From the NCBI GenBank assembly GCA_036491125.1, contig DASXCO010000238.1:1-50597 (forward strand): 50,597 nt of DNA, read 5' to 3'. Position numbers and translations under genes: made by a program. Under the pieces are notes generated by a model that was not told the DNA's origin, made no database searches, and saw nothing but the letters and a program-made list of their open reading frames with translations. How positions within the stretch are numbered: position 1 is the first letter of the stretch; each line of letters begins with the position of its first letter. Source of the stretch: Acidimicrobiales bacterium (lineage in GTDB: Bacteria > Actinomycetota > Acidimicrobiia > Acidimicrobiales > AC-9). Positions 9,074 to 18,212 of the stretch are shown here, in pieces.

Positions 9074-11344
9074 GTGGAGCCTGGAGAGTTCAGGGGAGTC
9101 ATCGGCCGCGACTTCTCGGAGTCGACGGCCTGGTGGCCGGAACCGGTACGGGCACCGGACCGAGCGCCCAACGTCGCCTTCATCGTCCTCGACGACGTCG
9201 GCTTCGCCCAGCTCGGTTGCTTCGGCTCGGACATCGAGACGCCGGTGCTGGACGGGCTGGCCGCCCGAGGGCTCCGCTACACGAACTTCCACACCACCGC
9301 CCTGTGCTCGCCAACGCGAGCCTGCCTGCTGACGGGCCGCAACCACCACGTCAACGGGATGGGACGGATCATCGAGCTGGCGACCGGGTTTCCCGGGTAC
9401 GACGCCCGTATTCCTGCCGCCAACGGCTTCTTGTCGCAGATGCTGGTCCCGCACGGCTACGCCGCGTTCGCGGTGGGGAAGTGGCACCTCACACCCGAGG
9501 ACGAGTGCCATCCCGCCGCGCCCCGGCGCCGCTGGCCGCTGGCGCGGGGGTTCGAGCGGTTCTACGGCTTCTTCGGCGGCGAGACGCATCAGTTCGTGCC
9601 CGCCCTGGTCTCCGACAACCACCATGTGCCGCCGGACAGGAGCCCCGAGGAGGGCTACCACCTGACCGAGGACCTGGTGGACCGGGCCATCGAGCTCGTC
9701 CGGGACCTGCGGGCCACGGACGAGGCCAAGCCGTTCTTTCTGTACTTCTGCACCGGGGCCTGCCACGCCCCGCACCAGGCCCCGCGCCAGTGGATCGAGC
9801 GATACCGCGGCGCCTTCGACTCGGGGTGGGACGCCTGGCGTGAGGCCACCCTGGCCCGCCAGGTCGACGCCGGGATCCTGCCCGAGGGGACGGAGCTCTC
9901 GCCGCGGCCCGACTGGGTGCCGGCCTGGGACTCGCTGTCGGCGTCGGAGCGTCGGCTGTACGGCCGCTACATGGAAGCCTTCGCCGGCTTCCTGTCCCAC
10001 ACCGACCATCACGTCGGGCGGCTTCTGGGGTTCCTCGACGAGATCGGCGATCTGGACAACACCCTCGTCTTCGTCCTGTCGGACAACGGGGCGAGCTCGG
10101 AGGGCGGGCCGACCGGATCGGTCAACGACGGGCGGATGTGGAACTTGGCGCCCCGTGAGGTCGACGAGGCGCTGCAGCGGATCGACGAGATCGGGGGCCC
10201 CTACTGTCACAACAACTACCCGTGGGGATGGACGGTGGCCGGCAACACCCCGTTCCGTCGCTGGAAGCGAGAGGTCCACGAGGGCGGGGTGGCCGATCCG
10301 CTCATCGTCCACTGGCCGGCGGGCATCGGCCAGTCGGGCGCGTTCCGGCGCCAGTACGTCCACGCCATCGATCTCCTCCCCACCGTCCTCGAGGTGCTCC
10401 AGCTCGACGCTCCCGAGGTGCTCGACCACGTGCACCAGCGTCCGATCGACGGGACCGGCTTCGCCGCCAGCTTCACCGACGCCGGCGCTCCGGCGCGGCA
10501 CGAGACCCAGTACTTCGAGATGTTCGGCTGCCGGGCCCTGTACCACCGCGGATGGAAGGCCGTCACCTACCACCCCATACAGGACACGAGGCTGGGCTTC
10601 GACGACGACCACTGGGAGCTCTACCACGTCGACGCGGATCCGTCCGAGTGTCACGATCTGGCCGAGCAGCGCCCGGCGAAGCTGCGCGAGCTGATCGAGC
10701 GTTGGTGGACCGAGGCCGGTCGCAACCAGGTCCTGCCCCTCGACAACCGGCCCTTCTCCGAGCTGGTGTTCGAACGACCGGCCGCCATTCCGGCCCGCGC
10801 CCGCTACGTCTGCCGTCCGGGCGCGGCCGCCGTGCCCGAGACGGTGGCCGTCAACGTCCGCAACCGCTCGCACGCCATCACCGCTGATGTGGAGATCCCA
10901 TCGTCGGGGGCCGCCGGCGTACTCGTGGCCCAGGGGTCGGGTCTCGGCGGGTGGTCCTTCTTCGTCGCCAACCGACGCTTGGCCTATGTCCACAACTTCG
11001 TCAGCCTCGAGGAGCATCGCATCCGCTCCGACGTCGAGCTGTCTCCGGGCCGCCAGGAGCTCGGCTTCCAGTTCGCCCGCACCGGGGAACACGAGGGAAC
11101 CGGCCGTCTGCTCGTCGACGGCCAGGTTGTGGGCGAAGGCCGCATCCCGCGGTTCACCCCGACCCGGTTCTCGCTGACCGGGGCCGGCTTCACGTGCGGC
11201 TACAGCGACGGGTTACCCGTCACGCGGGAGTACCAGGCGCCGTTCCGGTTCACCGGCCGCATCATCCGGGCGGTCGTCGACGTCGACGGCGTCGCCTTCA
11301 CCGATCCCGAGGGGGAGGCCGGCGCCGCCATCGCCAGCCAGTGA
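9074..11344 (+). CDS. Arylsulfatase (formylglycine-dependent sulfatase)
   Basis: A 756-residue sulfatase. The metal-binding start is NVAFIVLDDVGFAQLGCFGSDIETP. The Cys converted to formylglycine is C78 in C-S-P-T-R, followed by the LTGRNHH signature. Also visible are VGKWHLTPEDEC, LVFVLSDNGASSEGG (metal ligands D and N) and a C-terminal beta domain from about residue 560. It belongs to the large actinobacterial group whose members begin FRGVIGRDFSESTAWWPEP. No signal peptide is seen, so it is probably cytoplasmic. A maturase (formylglycine-generating enzyme or AtsB) would be needed and is not in this window. The GTG start has GGAGTGAGG upstream. Confidence 0.95.
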   Translation: MEPGEFRGVIGRDFSESTAWWPEPVRAPDRAPNVAFIVLDDVGFAQLGCFGSDIETPVLDGLAARGLRYTNFHTTALCSPTRACLLTGRNHHVNGMGRIIELATGFPGYDARIPAANGFLSQMLVPHGYAAFAVGKWHLTPEDECHPAAPRRRWPLARGFERFYGFFGGETHQFVPALVSDNHHVPPDRSPEEGYHLTEDLVDRAIELVRDLRATDEAKPFFLYFCTGACHAPHQAPRQWIERYRGAFDSGWDAWREATLARQVDAGILPEGTELSPRPDWVPAWDSLSASERRLYGRYMEAFAGFLSHTDHHVGRLLGFLDEIGDLDNTLVFVLSDNGASSEGGPTGSVNDGRMWNLAPREVDEALQRIDEIGGPYCHNNYPWGWTVAGNTPFRRWKREVHEGGVADPLIVHWPAGIGQSGAFRRQYVHAIDLLPTVLEVLQLDAPEVLDHVHQRPIDGTGFAASFTDAGAPARHETQYFEMFGCRALYHRGWKAVTYHPIQDTRLGFDDDHWELYHVDADPSECHDLAEQRPAKLRELIERWWTEAGRNQVLPLDNRPFSELVFERPAAIPARARYVCRPGAAAVPETVAVNVRNRSHAITADVEIPSSGAAGVLVAQGSGLGGWSFFVANRRLAYVHNFVSLEEHRIRSDVELSPGRQELGFQFARTGEHEGTGRLLVDGQVVGEGRIPRFTPTRFSLTGAGFTCGYSDGLPVTREYQAPFRFTGRIIRAVVDVDGVAFTDPEGEAGAAIASQ

Positions 11345-11453
11345 CCGGCGCCTCAGCCCGTCGCGCTCCTGAAGAATGGGATACAGTGCGCGAACAGGGC
11401 CCGAAAGGGGGGTCTGGGGAGGTAGATGGGGGGGGCATGGGGAAGCACAACCT

Positions 11454-12122
11454 GTGAATGCCCGAACCCTCGTGGTCGAGGACGAGCAGGTGGTCAGGGA
11501 CCTGCTCGTCGCCGTCCTGCGGGCCGAGGGCTACGAGGTCGCCGCTGCCTCCGAAGGCAACGACGCCCTCAGGCAGGCCAAGTCCTTCGCCCCCGACCTC
11601 GCCGTCGTCGATGTGCGGCTGGGGGCGGGGCCCGATGGGTTCACGGTGGCCCGACGGCTCCGGGAGCAGTCCGACGTGGCCCTTCTCTTCCTCACCGGCG
11701 CTGACGAGCCCGACGAGCTGCGGGCCGGGTTCGAGGCGGGGGCCGATCTCTATGTCACCAAGCCCTTCTCGGTCGACGCCCTGCTCGTCCAGGTCGAGGC
11801 GGTCCTGGCGAGGACCGGCAAGTCACGCGGCGGCAAGTGGGAGGTCGGCGACCTGGTCGTCGACGAGGGCTCCCGGGTCGTCACCCGGGCGGGCCACGGC
11901 CTCGACCTCACCCACGTCGAGTTCGAGCTGCTGTGTCGGCTCGTGCGGCGCCCGGGACGTGTGCTCACGACCTCCCAGCTGCTGTCCGACCTCTGGGGGT
12001 ACAAGGGCTACAGCCGCAACGTGGTCGAGCGCCACGTGAGCGCCCTGCGCCGCAAGCTGGAGGAGCACGGCCCCCGCTTGATCCATACCGTGCGCAGCAG
12101 CGGCTACGTGCTTCGCGGCTAA
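11454..12122 (+). CDS. OmpR/PhoB-family response regulator (orphan)
   Basis: A 222-residue two-domain regulator. The receiver domain begins NARTLVVEDEQVVRDLL, with the acidic pair E9/D10, phospho-acceptor D53 in LAVVDVRL, the switch Thr in LLFLTGADEP and the Lys of LYVTKPFSVDALL. The C-terminal winged helix includes LDLTHVEFELLCRLVRRPGRVLTTSQLLSDLWG and VERHVSALRRKLEEHG, the PhoB-type DNA-binding motif. The GTG at 11454 is chosen because it puts the beta-1 strand right at the N-terminus; an upstream ATG at 11376 would add 26 unrelated residues. No histidine kinase is adjacent. Targets are unknown. Confidence 0.93.
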   Translation: MNARTLVVEDEQVVRDLLVAVLRAEGYEVAAASEGNDALRQAKSFAPDLAVVDVRLGAGPDGFTVARRLREQSDVALLFLTGADEPDELRAGFEAGADLYVTKPFSVDALLVQVEAVLARTGKSRGGKWEVGDLVVDEGSRVVTRAGHGLDLTHVEFELLCRLVRRPGRVLTTSQLLSDLWGYKGYSRNVVERHVSALRRKLEEHGPRLIHTVRSSGYVLRG

Positions 12123-12181
12123 GGGCGGGCCTCGCCGCGCAGTGCCAGCGGCTGACTCCTCCGGCCGGCCTCCCGGGTCGC

Positions 12182-13411
12182 CTATGCGGCAGGGGTGTCG
12201 CTGACCACGTCCTCGGGGTCCGAGCAGCCCCAGCACGGCTCGGGAGTGACCACCCGACCCATACCCTCACGGCTGAGGGCGGGGTTGGCCGGGGAGGGAC
12301 CGTGGAGGTGCACGGCCCAGGGGTGCGAGCGGGTCCGGTTGCCGCGCCGCTGCGAGACCTCGATCGCCGACCACACCGCCCACCCGACGGGAACGAGGGC
12401 CCAGAAGCTCACCAGCCGGTACAGCAGCGTCGCCGCCACCGCCCGGTCGAGCGGCATGCCGTAGGCCACGAGCAGCGCGGCGAGGCTCCCCTCGACGACG
12501 CCGATGCCCCCGGGGGTGATAGGGAAGCTGGCCGCGATCTGGGTGAGCGCGTAGGCCACGAGGACCCCGCGCCAGGGCACACCCCCGCCGAGGGCGAGGA
12601 TGCAGGCAGAAAGGGCGACGGCGTCCCAGACCCAGTTGGCGGCCGCCAGACTGAAGGCCCCGAGCCACCCCAGCGGCGACGGGCGCACGGTCAGGATCCG
12701 CGCCCACAGGCGCCTCAGTGCGTCCTCGGCCGACTTCACCCGGGGGTGGCGGCCTTCGGCCTCCCACAGATGGCGGGCCCTTGACCGAAGCGCCGGCACA
12801 CGTGCCAGCAGCACGGCCCCGATGGCGACAGCCACCGGGATGGCAGCGAGCACCGCCGCCAGCGGGCGCAGATCGGCGACCGGGCCCTTCGAGCCGGCGA
12901 CGAACGCTCCGAGCGCCAACAGGACGAACAGGGCAAAGCTGGCGAGGGCGCCGGCGACCAGGATGACCCACCCGGACAGGACCCGGTCGGCGCCCCGCCG
13001 TCGGAGCTGACCGAAGGCCCAGGTCGCGGACCAGGCCGCCCCGCCCGGCAGCGTCGTCCCCAGGGCGTTGCCGGCCAGGGTGATCTCGAGCATGGAGCGA
13101 AGCCCCATGCGCACCCCTCCGGCCCGCAGGAGCCAGCGCTGGAGGCGGGCGAACACCACCATCGAGGCGACCTCGGCCCCCAGGGCCAGCACCATCCAGC
13201 GCCAGTCGAGCCGGGCGAGGAGGTGGGATGCCGAGGTCAGGTCGTGGCGCTTGTTGAGGAGGGCGGCCAGGGCCAGCGCCAACACCGCGACGCCGAAGAG
13301 ATTTCGCAGCAGATGCCCACGACGATGCGCCGAGCTCGCGGCCGCAGTGACAGCCATGTCACCTTCAACCGACGGCTGCCCGCTCATCTTCCCCCCACCC
13401 CCCGTGGACAC
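12182..13411 (-). CDS. UPF0104 / flippase-like (MprF N-terminal type) membrane protein
   Basis: A 409-residue polytopic membrane protein of the lysylphosphatidylglycerol-synthase transmembrane / TIGR00374 group. Diagnostic segments are LLARLDWRWMVLALGAEVASMVVFARLQRWLLRAGG, GNALGTTLPGGAAWSATWAFGQLRRRG and ASFPITPGGIGVVEGSLAALLVAYGM, the conserved PGGIG-EG motif. About eight transmembrane helices are apparent. Such domains flip lipids or lie next to glycosyltransferases, and no aminoacyl transferase domain is attached here. Starts at 13411 or 13387 are both possible. The C-terminal tail holds a C-W-G-C pair. It lies 9 bp downstream of the UBP zinc-finger gene, probably in the same transcript. 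Confidence 0.88.
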   Translation of the reverse strand: MSTGGGGKMSGQPSVEGDMAVTAAASSAHRRGHLLRNLFGVAVLALALAALLNKRHDLTSASHLLARLDWRWMVLALGAEVASMVVFARLQRWLLRAGGVRMGLRSMLEITLAGNALGTTLPGGAAWSATWAFGQLRRRGADRVLSGWVILVAGALASFALFVLLALGAFVAGSKGPVADLRPLAAVLAAIPVAVAIGAVLLARVPALRSRARHLWEAEGRHPRVKSAEDALRRLWARILTVRPSPLGWLGAFSLAAANWVWDAVALSACILALGGGVPWRGVLVAYALTQIAASFPITPGGIGVVEGSLAALLVAYGMPLDRAVAATLLYRLVSFWALVPVGWAVWSAIEVSQRRGNRTRSHPWAVHLHGPSPANPALSREGMGRVVTPEPCWGCSDPEDVVSDTPAA

Positions 13412-13420
13412 CGGCGACCG

Positions 13421-13717
13421 TTACGGGTGGGACGGTGCTGGAGGTGCTCCCTCGAGCTCGAAGGCGAGGGTGTCCTGGTAGCACCAGTACCAGTCCTCGC
13501 CGGGCTCGTAGGACCGGATGATCGGGTGGGAGATGGTGTTGAAGTGGGCGGTGGCGTGCTTCCCGGGCGAGTTGTCGCAGCAGCCGACGTGGCCGCAGTG
13601 CTGGCAGACGCGGAGGTGCAGCCAGTCCCGCCTGCCCGCGGCCAGGCAGTCCTCACAGCCGGTCGCATTCGGATCGGGGTGCTGGATCTGGTCGAGATGG
13701 GCGCAGGTCTGTGGCAT
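13421..13717 (-). CDS. UBP-type zinc finger protein
   Basis: A 98-residue protein consisting of a single ubiquitin-hydrolase-type zinc finger. The ligands are visible as C-x2-H near the N-terminus (QTCAHLDQI), C-x2-C (TGCEDCLAAG), C-x2-C (LRVCQHCGHVGCCD), then H-x-TAHF and HPIIRSYEPGEDWYWCY. Prokaryotes lack canonical ubiquitin; these small proteins are frequent in actinobacteria with no settled role, perhaps binding a C-terminal peptide. The ATG at 13717 begins the conserved region. The NTF2-like gene diverges only 30 bp away, so the two promoters must overlap. Confidence 0.9.
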   Translation of the reverse strand: MPQTCAHLDQIQHPDPNATGCEDCLAAGRRDWLHLRVCQHCGHVGCCDNSPGKHATAHFNTISHPIIRSYEPGEDWYWCYQDTLAFELEGAPPAPSHP

Positions 13718-13747
13718 ACGAGGCGCTCCTGGTACGTGTGGTCTCCG

Positions 13748-14209
13748 ATGGTAGCCGTGGACCCGTTTGCGACCGGTTCCTCGCTGGTCCAGGCTGGCTG
13801 GCCTGTGGACTGGCAGGCCTGGGCCCGACGCTTCGAATCGGTCGACGACCTCGACTCGTGGTTGGCCCTCTTCGCCGAAGATCGGGCTTTCCGGGATCCC
13901 GTGACGCCCTGGACGTCCGACATCGCCGGCGTCGCCGAGCTGACCCGAAGCATCTTTCCGGACTGGACCCAACGGGTCGACCGCATCCTCGGCGGGGATC
14001 GTTGGGCGGTGTTCGAGTGGACCGGCCGCGGCACCTACCGGGGGCCGGGCACCGAGGGCACCGCTGGCGTGCCCGTCGTGATGGAGGGCGCCACGGTCGT
14101 CGAGGTCGACGGGTCGGGCAAGGTGACGCGCTGGCGCGACTACCTCGACACCAACGAGTCCATCCAGCAGATCCAGGGCGGCTTGGGAGCTTCTCCGACG
14201 TCGCCTTGA
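13748..14209 (+). CDS. Nuclear transport factor 2-like / SnoaL-like protein
   Basis: A 153-residue protein of the NTF2 fold. It reads WARRFESVDDLDSWLALFAEDRAFRDPVTPWTSDIAGV, the usual N-terminal helix-and-DP loop, and ends with VVMEGATVVEVDGSGKVTRWRDYLDT, the terminal beta hairpin that marks SnoaL-like limonene-epoxide-hydrolase or ketosteroid-isomerase-like proteins. The pocket chemistry cannot be predicted. The ATG at 13748 is the first plausible start. It ends 18 bp from the convergent MMPL gene. Confidence 0.85.
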   Translation: MVAVDPFATGSSLVQAGWPVDWQAWARRFESVDDLDSWLALFAEDRAFRDPVTPWTSDIAGVAELTRSIFPDWTQRVDRILGGDRWAVFEWTGRGTYRGPGTEGTAGVPVVMEGATVVEVDGSGKVTRWRDYLDTNESIQQIQGGLGASPTSP

Positions 14210-14227
14210 GCCGCGTGACGAGAGTGG

Positions 14228-16435
14228 TCATCGGCGCTCTGCGCCGGCTCCCACCAATTTCCGCTCCACCTCGTCTTGCGGCTCGAGCTCGGGCGCCATC
14301 GAGATGCGCGGCAAGCGACGGTCGAGCCAGGACGGGAACCACCAGTTGGCCCGGCCGATCAGGAGCATGATCGCCGGTATGGCCACGCTGCGGATGACCA
14401 CGGCGTCGACGAGGATGGCGGCGGCCAGGCCCAGGCCGAACTCCTTGATGACCCGTTCGCCCCCGAGGATGAACGATCCGAAGACCAGCACCATGATGGC
14501 GGCGGCTGCGGTGATGGTCCTTCCGGTGGCGGCGAGACCGCGGCGCACAGCCTCGCCGTTGTCGGACGTTCGCAGCCACTCCTCGTGGATCCGCGTGACC
14601 AGGAAGACCTCGTAGTCGGTCGACAGGCCGAACAGGATCGAGAACAGCATCACCGGCAGGAACGCTTCGACCGGCCCGCTGCGGCTGACTCCGACGATCG
14701 AGCCCCCCCAGCCCCACTGGAAGACGGCCGTGACGATGCCGAAGGCGGCGCCCGCCGACAGCAGGTTCATGACGGCCGCGGTGACCGGGATCACCAGACT
14801 GCGGAACACCACGACCAGCAGCAGGAAGGACAGCCCCACGATCACGGCGACGAACACGGGGAGCTTGGATCCCAGCACGTGGCTGAAGTCGGAGAAGATG
14901 GCGGTGTTGCCTCCGACATACACCACGAGGTGCGATCCTCCGACGGCTGGAGGGATCACCTGGTTGCGAAGGTGGGTGATGAGGTCGGTCGTGGCCGCGT
15001 CCTGCGGTGCAGAGCTGGGGTAGGCGTTGACCAGAGCCACCTGGCCGCCGCCGGGCGCGGGCACGAGCCGTGGTGGGCTGACGCGGACCACGCCGGGCTG
15101 ACCGCCCACTGCGGTCACTACGCGCTGGAGGGCGGCCGACTGGCTCGGGTCGTGCACCACCGTGGTCAGCTGGAGCGGGCCGTTGAAGCCTGGTCCGAAG
15201 CCCGTGGCCAGCATGTCATAGGCCTGACGGGTCGTGGTCGTCGTGGGGTCGTTGCCCTGATCGGATGAACCAAGTCGCAGTGAGAAGAACGGCAGGGCGA
15301 GGACCACGATCACCGCTGTCGCCAGCACCGCCGGCACGAGCGGGGCCCGCTGGAGGCGGGCGGCCCAGCGGGTCCACGCGCTCCGGTCGCCGTCGTCCAC
15401 CCGTCGGTCGCTGGTCAGCTCGGCGCGCTGGCGGCGCGACAGCACGCGTGGCCCCATGAACCCGAGCAGCGCGGGCAACAGCGTGAGCGAGGCGGCCATC
15501 GTGAAGAGCACCCCGATGGCGGCCGCCACGGCGAGACCGTTGAGGAAGCTGATGCCCAGGGCGAACATGCCCAGCAGGGCGATGCACACGATGATGCCGG
15601 CGAACAGGACGGCGCGTCCGGACGTGCGGAGAGCCGTCGTGAGCGACGATTCGACGTCACGTCCGGCCATGAGGCCCTGGCGGTGGCGCGTGACGATGAA
15701 CAGCGCGTAGTCGACGCCCACCCCGAGGCCTATGAGCAGGACGAGCTGGGACGAGAACTCCGGCATCTTGAGCGCATGGCTCAGCAGCCCGATCAGCGAG
15801 ATGGCGGTCCCCAGGGACACAAGGGTGGAGACCAAGGGGAGGAGCATGGCGAGGAGCGAGCCGAATACCAGGAAGAGAACGATGGCGGCGGCGAGGATGC
15901 CGAAGCCGCTGCCCCCCAGCCCTGGGCGGTTGGCCTTCTCGGCCACCTGACCGGCGACGGCGACCTGGACGTGGCTGGCGTCGGCCGACTTGGCCACGTT
16001 GACCAGCGTCGTGGCCTCTTCGTTCGAGACGTTCTGCGACAGCTCGTCGAAGGTGACGGAGGCGAAGGCGACCGTGCGGTTGGCGCTCACTTGGTTCGCC
16101 CCGGGAGGGCTGTACGGGGAGACGACGGTCGTCACGTGCGGCAGCGTCGACACCCGGGCCAGCATGGCGTCCACCTTCGACCGCACAGCGGGGTTGTCGA
16201 CCGTCGACCCGCCCCTGGTGGCGACGACGATCTGCTCGGTGTCGCCCGACTGCTGGGGCGACGCCGCCTTGAGCAGGTCGACGGCCCTGGTCGAGTCGGT
16301 GTGGGGAAGCGTGAAAGAGTTCGAGTAGGCGCTGCCCGCGGCGCTCGAGATCCCGAAGAGGGCGACGAGGGCCAGCAGCCAGGCGGCCAGGACGATCCGC
16401 CGATGGCGGAAGCACCAGGTGGCGATGGAATGCAC
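14228..16435 (-). CDS. MMPL family RND transporter
   Basis: A 735-residue membrane exporter with the duplicated MMPL architecture. There is a first transmembrane helix (RRIVLAAWLLALVALFGISSAAGSAYSNSF), a periplasmic loop, a five-helix bundle containing GVGVDYALFIVTRHR, then a second loop and second bundle with SILFGLSTDYEVFLVTRIHEEW. The two GVDYA/GLSTDYE motifs carry the proton-relay Asp residues of the family. Actinobacterial members export lipids or hydrophobic drugs. It is 34 bp downstream of the MFS gene on the same strand, so the two form an efflux pair probably repressed by the divergent TetR protein. Confidence 0.95.
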   Translation of the reverse strand: MHSIATWCFRHRRIVLAAWLLALVALFGISSAAGSAYSNSFTLPHTDSTRAVDLLKAASPQQSGDTEQIVVATRGGSTVDNPAVRSKVDAMLARVSTLPHVTTVVSPYSPPGANQVSANRTVAFASVTFDELSQNVSNEEATTLVNVAKSADASHVQVAVAGQVAEKANRPGLGGSGFGILAAAIVLFLVFGSLLAMLLPLVSTLVSLGTAISLIGLLSHALKMPEFSSQLVLLIGLGVGVDYALFIVTRHRQGLMAGRDVESSLTTALRTSGRAVLFAGIIVCIALLGMFALGISFLNGLAVAAAIGVLFTMAASLTLLPALLGFMGPRVLSRRQRAELTSDRRVDDGDRSAWTRWAARLQRAPLVPAVLATAVIVVLALPFFSLRLGSSDQGNDPTTTTTRQAYDMLATGFGPGFNGPLQLTTVVHDPSQSAALQRVVTAVGGQPGVVRVSPPRLVPAPGGGQVALVNAYPSSAPQDAATTDLITHLRNQVIPPAVGGSHLVVYVGGNTAIFSDFSHVLGSKLPVFVAVIVGLSFLLLVVVFRSLVIPVTAAVMNLLSAGAAFGIVTAVFQWGWGGSIVGVSRSGPVEAFLPVMLFSILFGLSTDYEVFLVTRIHEEWLRTSDNGEAVRRGLAATGRTITAAAAIMVLVFGSFILGGERVIKEFGLGLAAAILVDAVVIRSVAIPAIMLLIGRANWWFPSWLDRRLPRISMAPELEPQDEVERKLVGAGAERR

Positions 16436-16469
16436 GCGTCAGTCTCCTGTTGCGACGATTGCCACGGGG

Positions 16470-18101
16470 TCAGGCGGCCGCTGCCGGCTCGGGCATGCTC
16501 GCCACGGCCAACGGCGACTGGGCCGGGGTGCGGAAGAAGACGAAGGCGACGAGCGCGGCAACCAACGCGACGCCCGACCCCACCAGGAAGGCCGTCTCCA
16601 GCCCGCTTGTGAACGAGGCCAACGAGGCGTGGGTGATCGCCTGGGCGACCGCCGGGTTGCTCGCTGTCGTGGGCACGATGCCCTGGGCCACGGCGTGGGA
16701 CGTCGAGGCCAGCTGGTGGGCCGTGGCGGTCGGCACCCCGGCGGACACCAGCTTGCCGGTGAGCACCGAAGCGACCCGGCTGGCCATGATCGTGCCCAGG
16801 ATCGAGGTCCCGAGGACCGCCCCGACCTGGAGAGCGGTGGTCTGGACGCCAGAGGCGATGCCGGCCCGGTCTCTCGGAGCACTCCCGACGATGGCCTGGG
16901 AGGCCCCGGTCTGGACCATCCCGACGGCGAGGCCCATGAGCAGGAACCAGGGCCAGATGCCCAGATAGGAGGAGGTCGGGCCGAGCTGGGAGAGGCCGGC
17001 CAGGCCGCTGGCGATCAGGATGAAGCCGGCGGTGAGGGGAAGACGCGGCCCGATCCGGCCGACGATCGTGCCGCCGACGGGCGCGCTCACGCCGATGACG
17101 GCCGTCAGCGCGAGCATCCTCAACCCGGCTCCGACGGGGGAGTAGCCGTGGATCCGCTGCAGGTAGAGAGTGATGTAGAAGAGCACGCCGAACAGACAGA
17201 AGGCCACGGCGACGACGAGACCGATGCCGGCGGAGAAGCGGGGCGAGCTGAACAGGCTCAACGGGATGAGCGGTGACGTGGCCACCCGTTGGCGGACGAC
17301 GAAGCCGGCGAGCAGCACTACCGCCGCCACCAGGAACGGCAGCACCGCCGTGCTCCCCCAGCCGTGCGTCTCGGCCTGGATGAAACCCCAGATCAAGCTG
17401 AAGAGCCCTCCGGACAGCAGCAGCACACCGGGGAAGTCGAAACCCCGACCCGAGCTCAGGTCCTTCGAGTCCTTGATCACCCACGAGCCCACGGTCACCG
17501 AGAGGGCGGCGACGGGCAGGTTCACGAAGAAGATCGCCTGCCACGAGACGTGCTCGACCAGGAGGCCGCCGATGATCGGGCCCGAGGCGATGGCCACCGA
17601 GGAGGCACCGGCCCAGAAACCGACCGCCTGGGCCAGGCGCTCGACGGGGAACGTCGCCCGCAGGATGGCCAGGGTCTGGGGCAGCAGCATGGCCCCGAAG
17701 AGGCCCTGGATGACCCGGAAGGCGACGAGCTGGGTGAGCGACCCGGACAGGCCGCAGGCCAGGGAGGCGAGGGCGAAGCCGGTGGTGCCGATCAGGAAGA
17801 TGCGCTTGCGTCCGAAGCGGTCGCCCAGCTTGCCGCCTGTGATCAGCCCGGTGGCCACGGCGAGGAGGTAGGCGTTGGTCACCCACTGGAGGCCGCCCAG
17901 GCTGGCCCCGAAATGACGGCCGATGGTCGGGTTGGCGACGGACACGATCGTGTTGTCGAGGCCGACCATCATGAGGCCGAAGGAGACCGCCACGAGGGTG
18001 AGCCACGGATGGCCGTAGCCCCGACGCACCCTCGGGGAGCTCACCGCCCCGCCGTCCAGCACGCCCAGGGGAGCGGGCCCGTTGGTGGTTCGGTCCGTCA
18101 C
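16470..18101 (-). CDS. DHA2 family MFS multidrug exporter (EmrB/QacA type)
   Basis: A 543-residue, 14-helix drug:H+ antiporter. TM1 has VAVSFGLMMVGLDNTIVSVANPTIG, the family's LDxTIVNVALP motif D1. GGLQWVTNAYLLAVATGLITGGKLGDRFGRKRIF covers motif A, and GPIIGGLLVEHVSWQAIFFVNLPVA is motif C. The GTG at 18101 is preceded by AGGGAG and preferred over an ATG at 18173. It is divergent from the TetR gene at 18213, with an 18 bp imperfect palindrome between them, and is followed by the MMPL gene. Substrate unknown. Confidence 0.94.
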   Translation of the reverse strand: MTDRTTNGPAPLGVLDGGAVSSPRVRRGYGHPWLTLVAVSFGLMMVGLDNTIVSVANPTIGRHFGASLGGLQWVTNAYLLAVATGLITGGKLGDRFGRKRIFLIGTTGFALASLACGLSGSLTQLVAFRVIQGLFGAMLLPQTLAILRATFPVERLAQAVGFWAGASSVAIASGPIIGGLLVEHVSWQAIFFVNLPVAALSVTVGSWVIKDSKDLSSGRGFDFPGVLLLSGGLFSLIWGFIQAETHGWGSTAVLPFLVAAVVLLAGFVVRQRVATSPLIPLSLFSSPRFSAGIGLVVAVAFCLFGVLFYITLYLQRIHGYSPVGAGLRMLALTAVIGVSAPVGGTIVGRIGPRLPLTAGFILIASGLAGLSQLGPTSSYLGIWPWFLLMGLAVGMVQTGASQAIVGSAPRDRAGIASGVQTTALQVGAVLGTSILGTIMASRVASVLTGKLVSAGVPTATAHQLASTSHAVAQGIVPTTASNPAVAQAITHASLASFTSGLETAFLVGSGVALVAALVAFVFFRTPAQSPLAVASMPEPAAAA

Positions 18102-18162
18102 GTGTGCACTCCCTGGTTGCCCCTGTCGCTCTGCGCTTGTCGCTACAATCGGAGACGTGGTT

Positions 18163-18180
18163 CCGTTTCGCAAGATACGG
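18163..18180. promoter_or_regulatory. Imperfect palindrome between MFS and TetR genes, likely TetR operator
   Basis: CCGTTTC-GCAA-GATACGG is an inverted repeat with 6 of 7 arm positions matching. A direct repeat TGGTTCCG starts just before it and recurs about 28 bp later. It lies between two divergent starts (18101 minus, 18213 plus), the usual place for a TetR operator. Confidence 0.6.
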
Positions 18181-18212
18181 AGGCTTGGTTCCGGTTGTCA
18201 AGGGATTTGGGC

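Noticed and set aside
8102-11092. A 996-residue open frame on the minus strand
   Set aside because: It lies antisense to the hydroxylase and arylsulfatase genes, which have clear motifs. Its composition is the His/Asp/Val/Gly/Arg mix typical of the antisense of GC-rich genes.
14276-15268. Long plus-strand open frame rich in Gly, Asp, His and Arg
   Set aside because: Antisense shadow of the MMPL transporter; no domain is visible.
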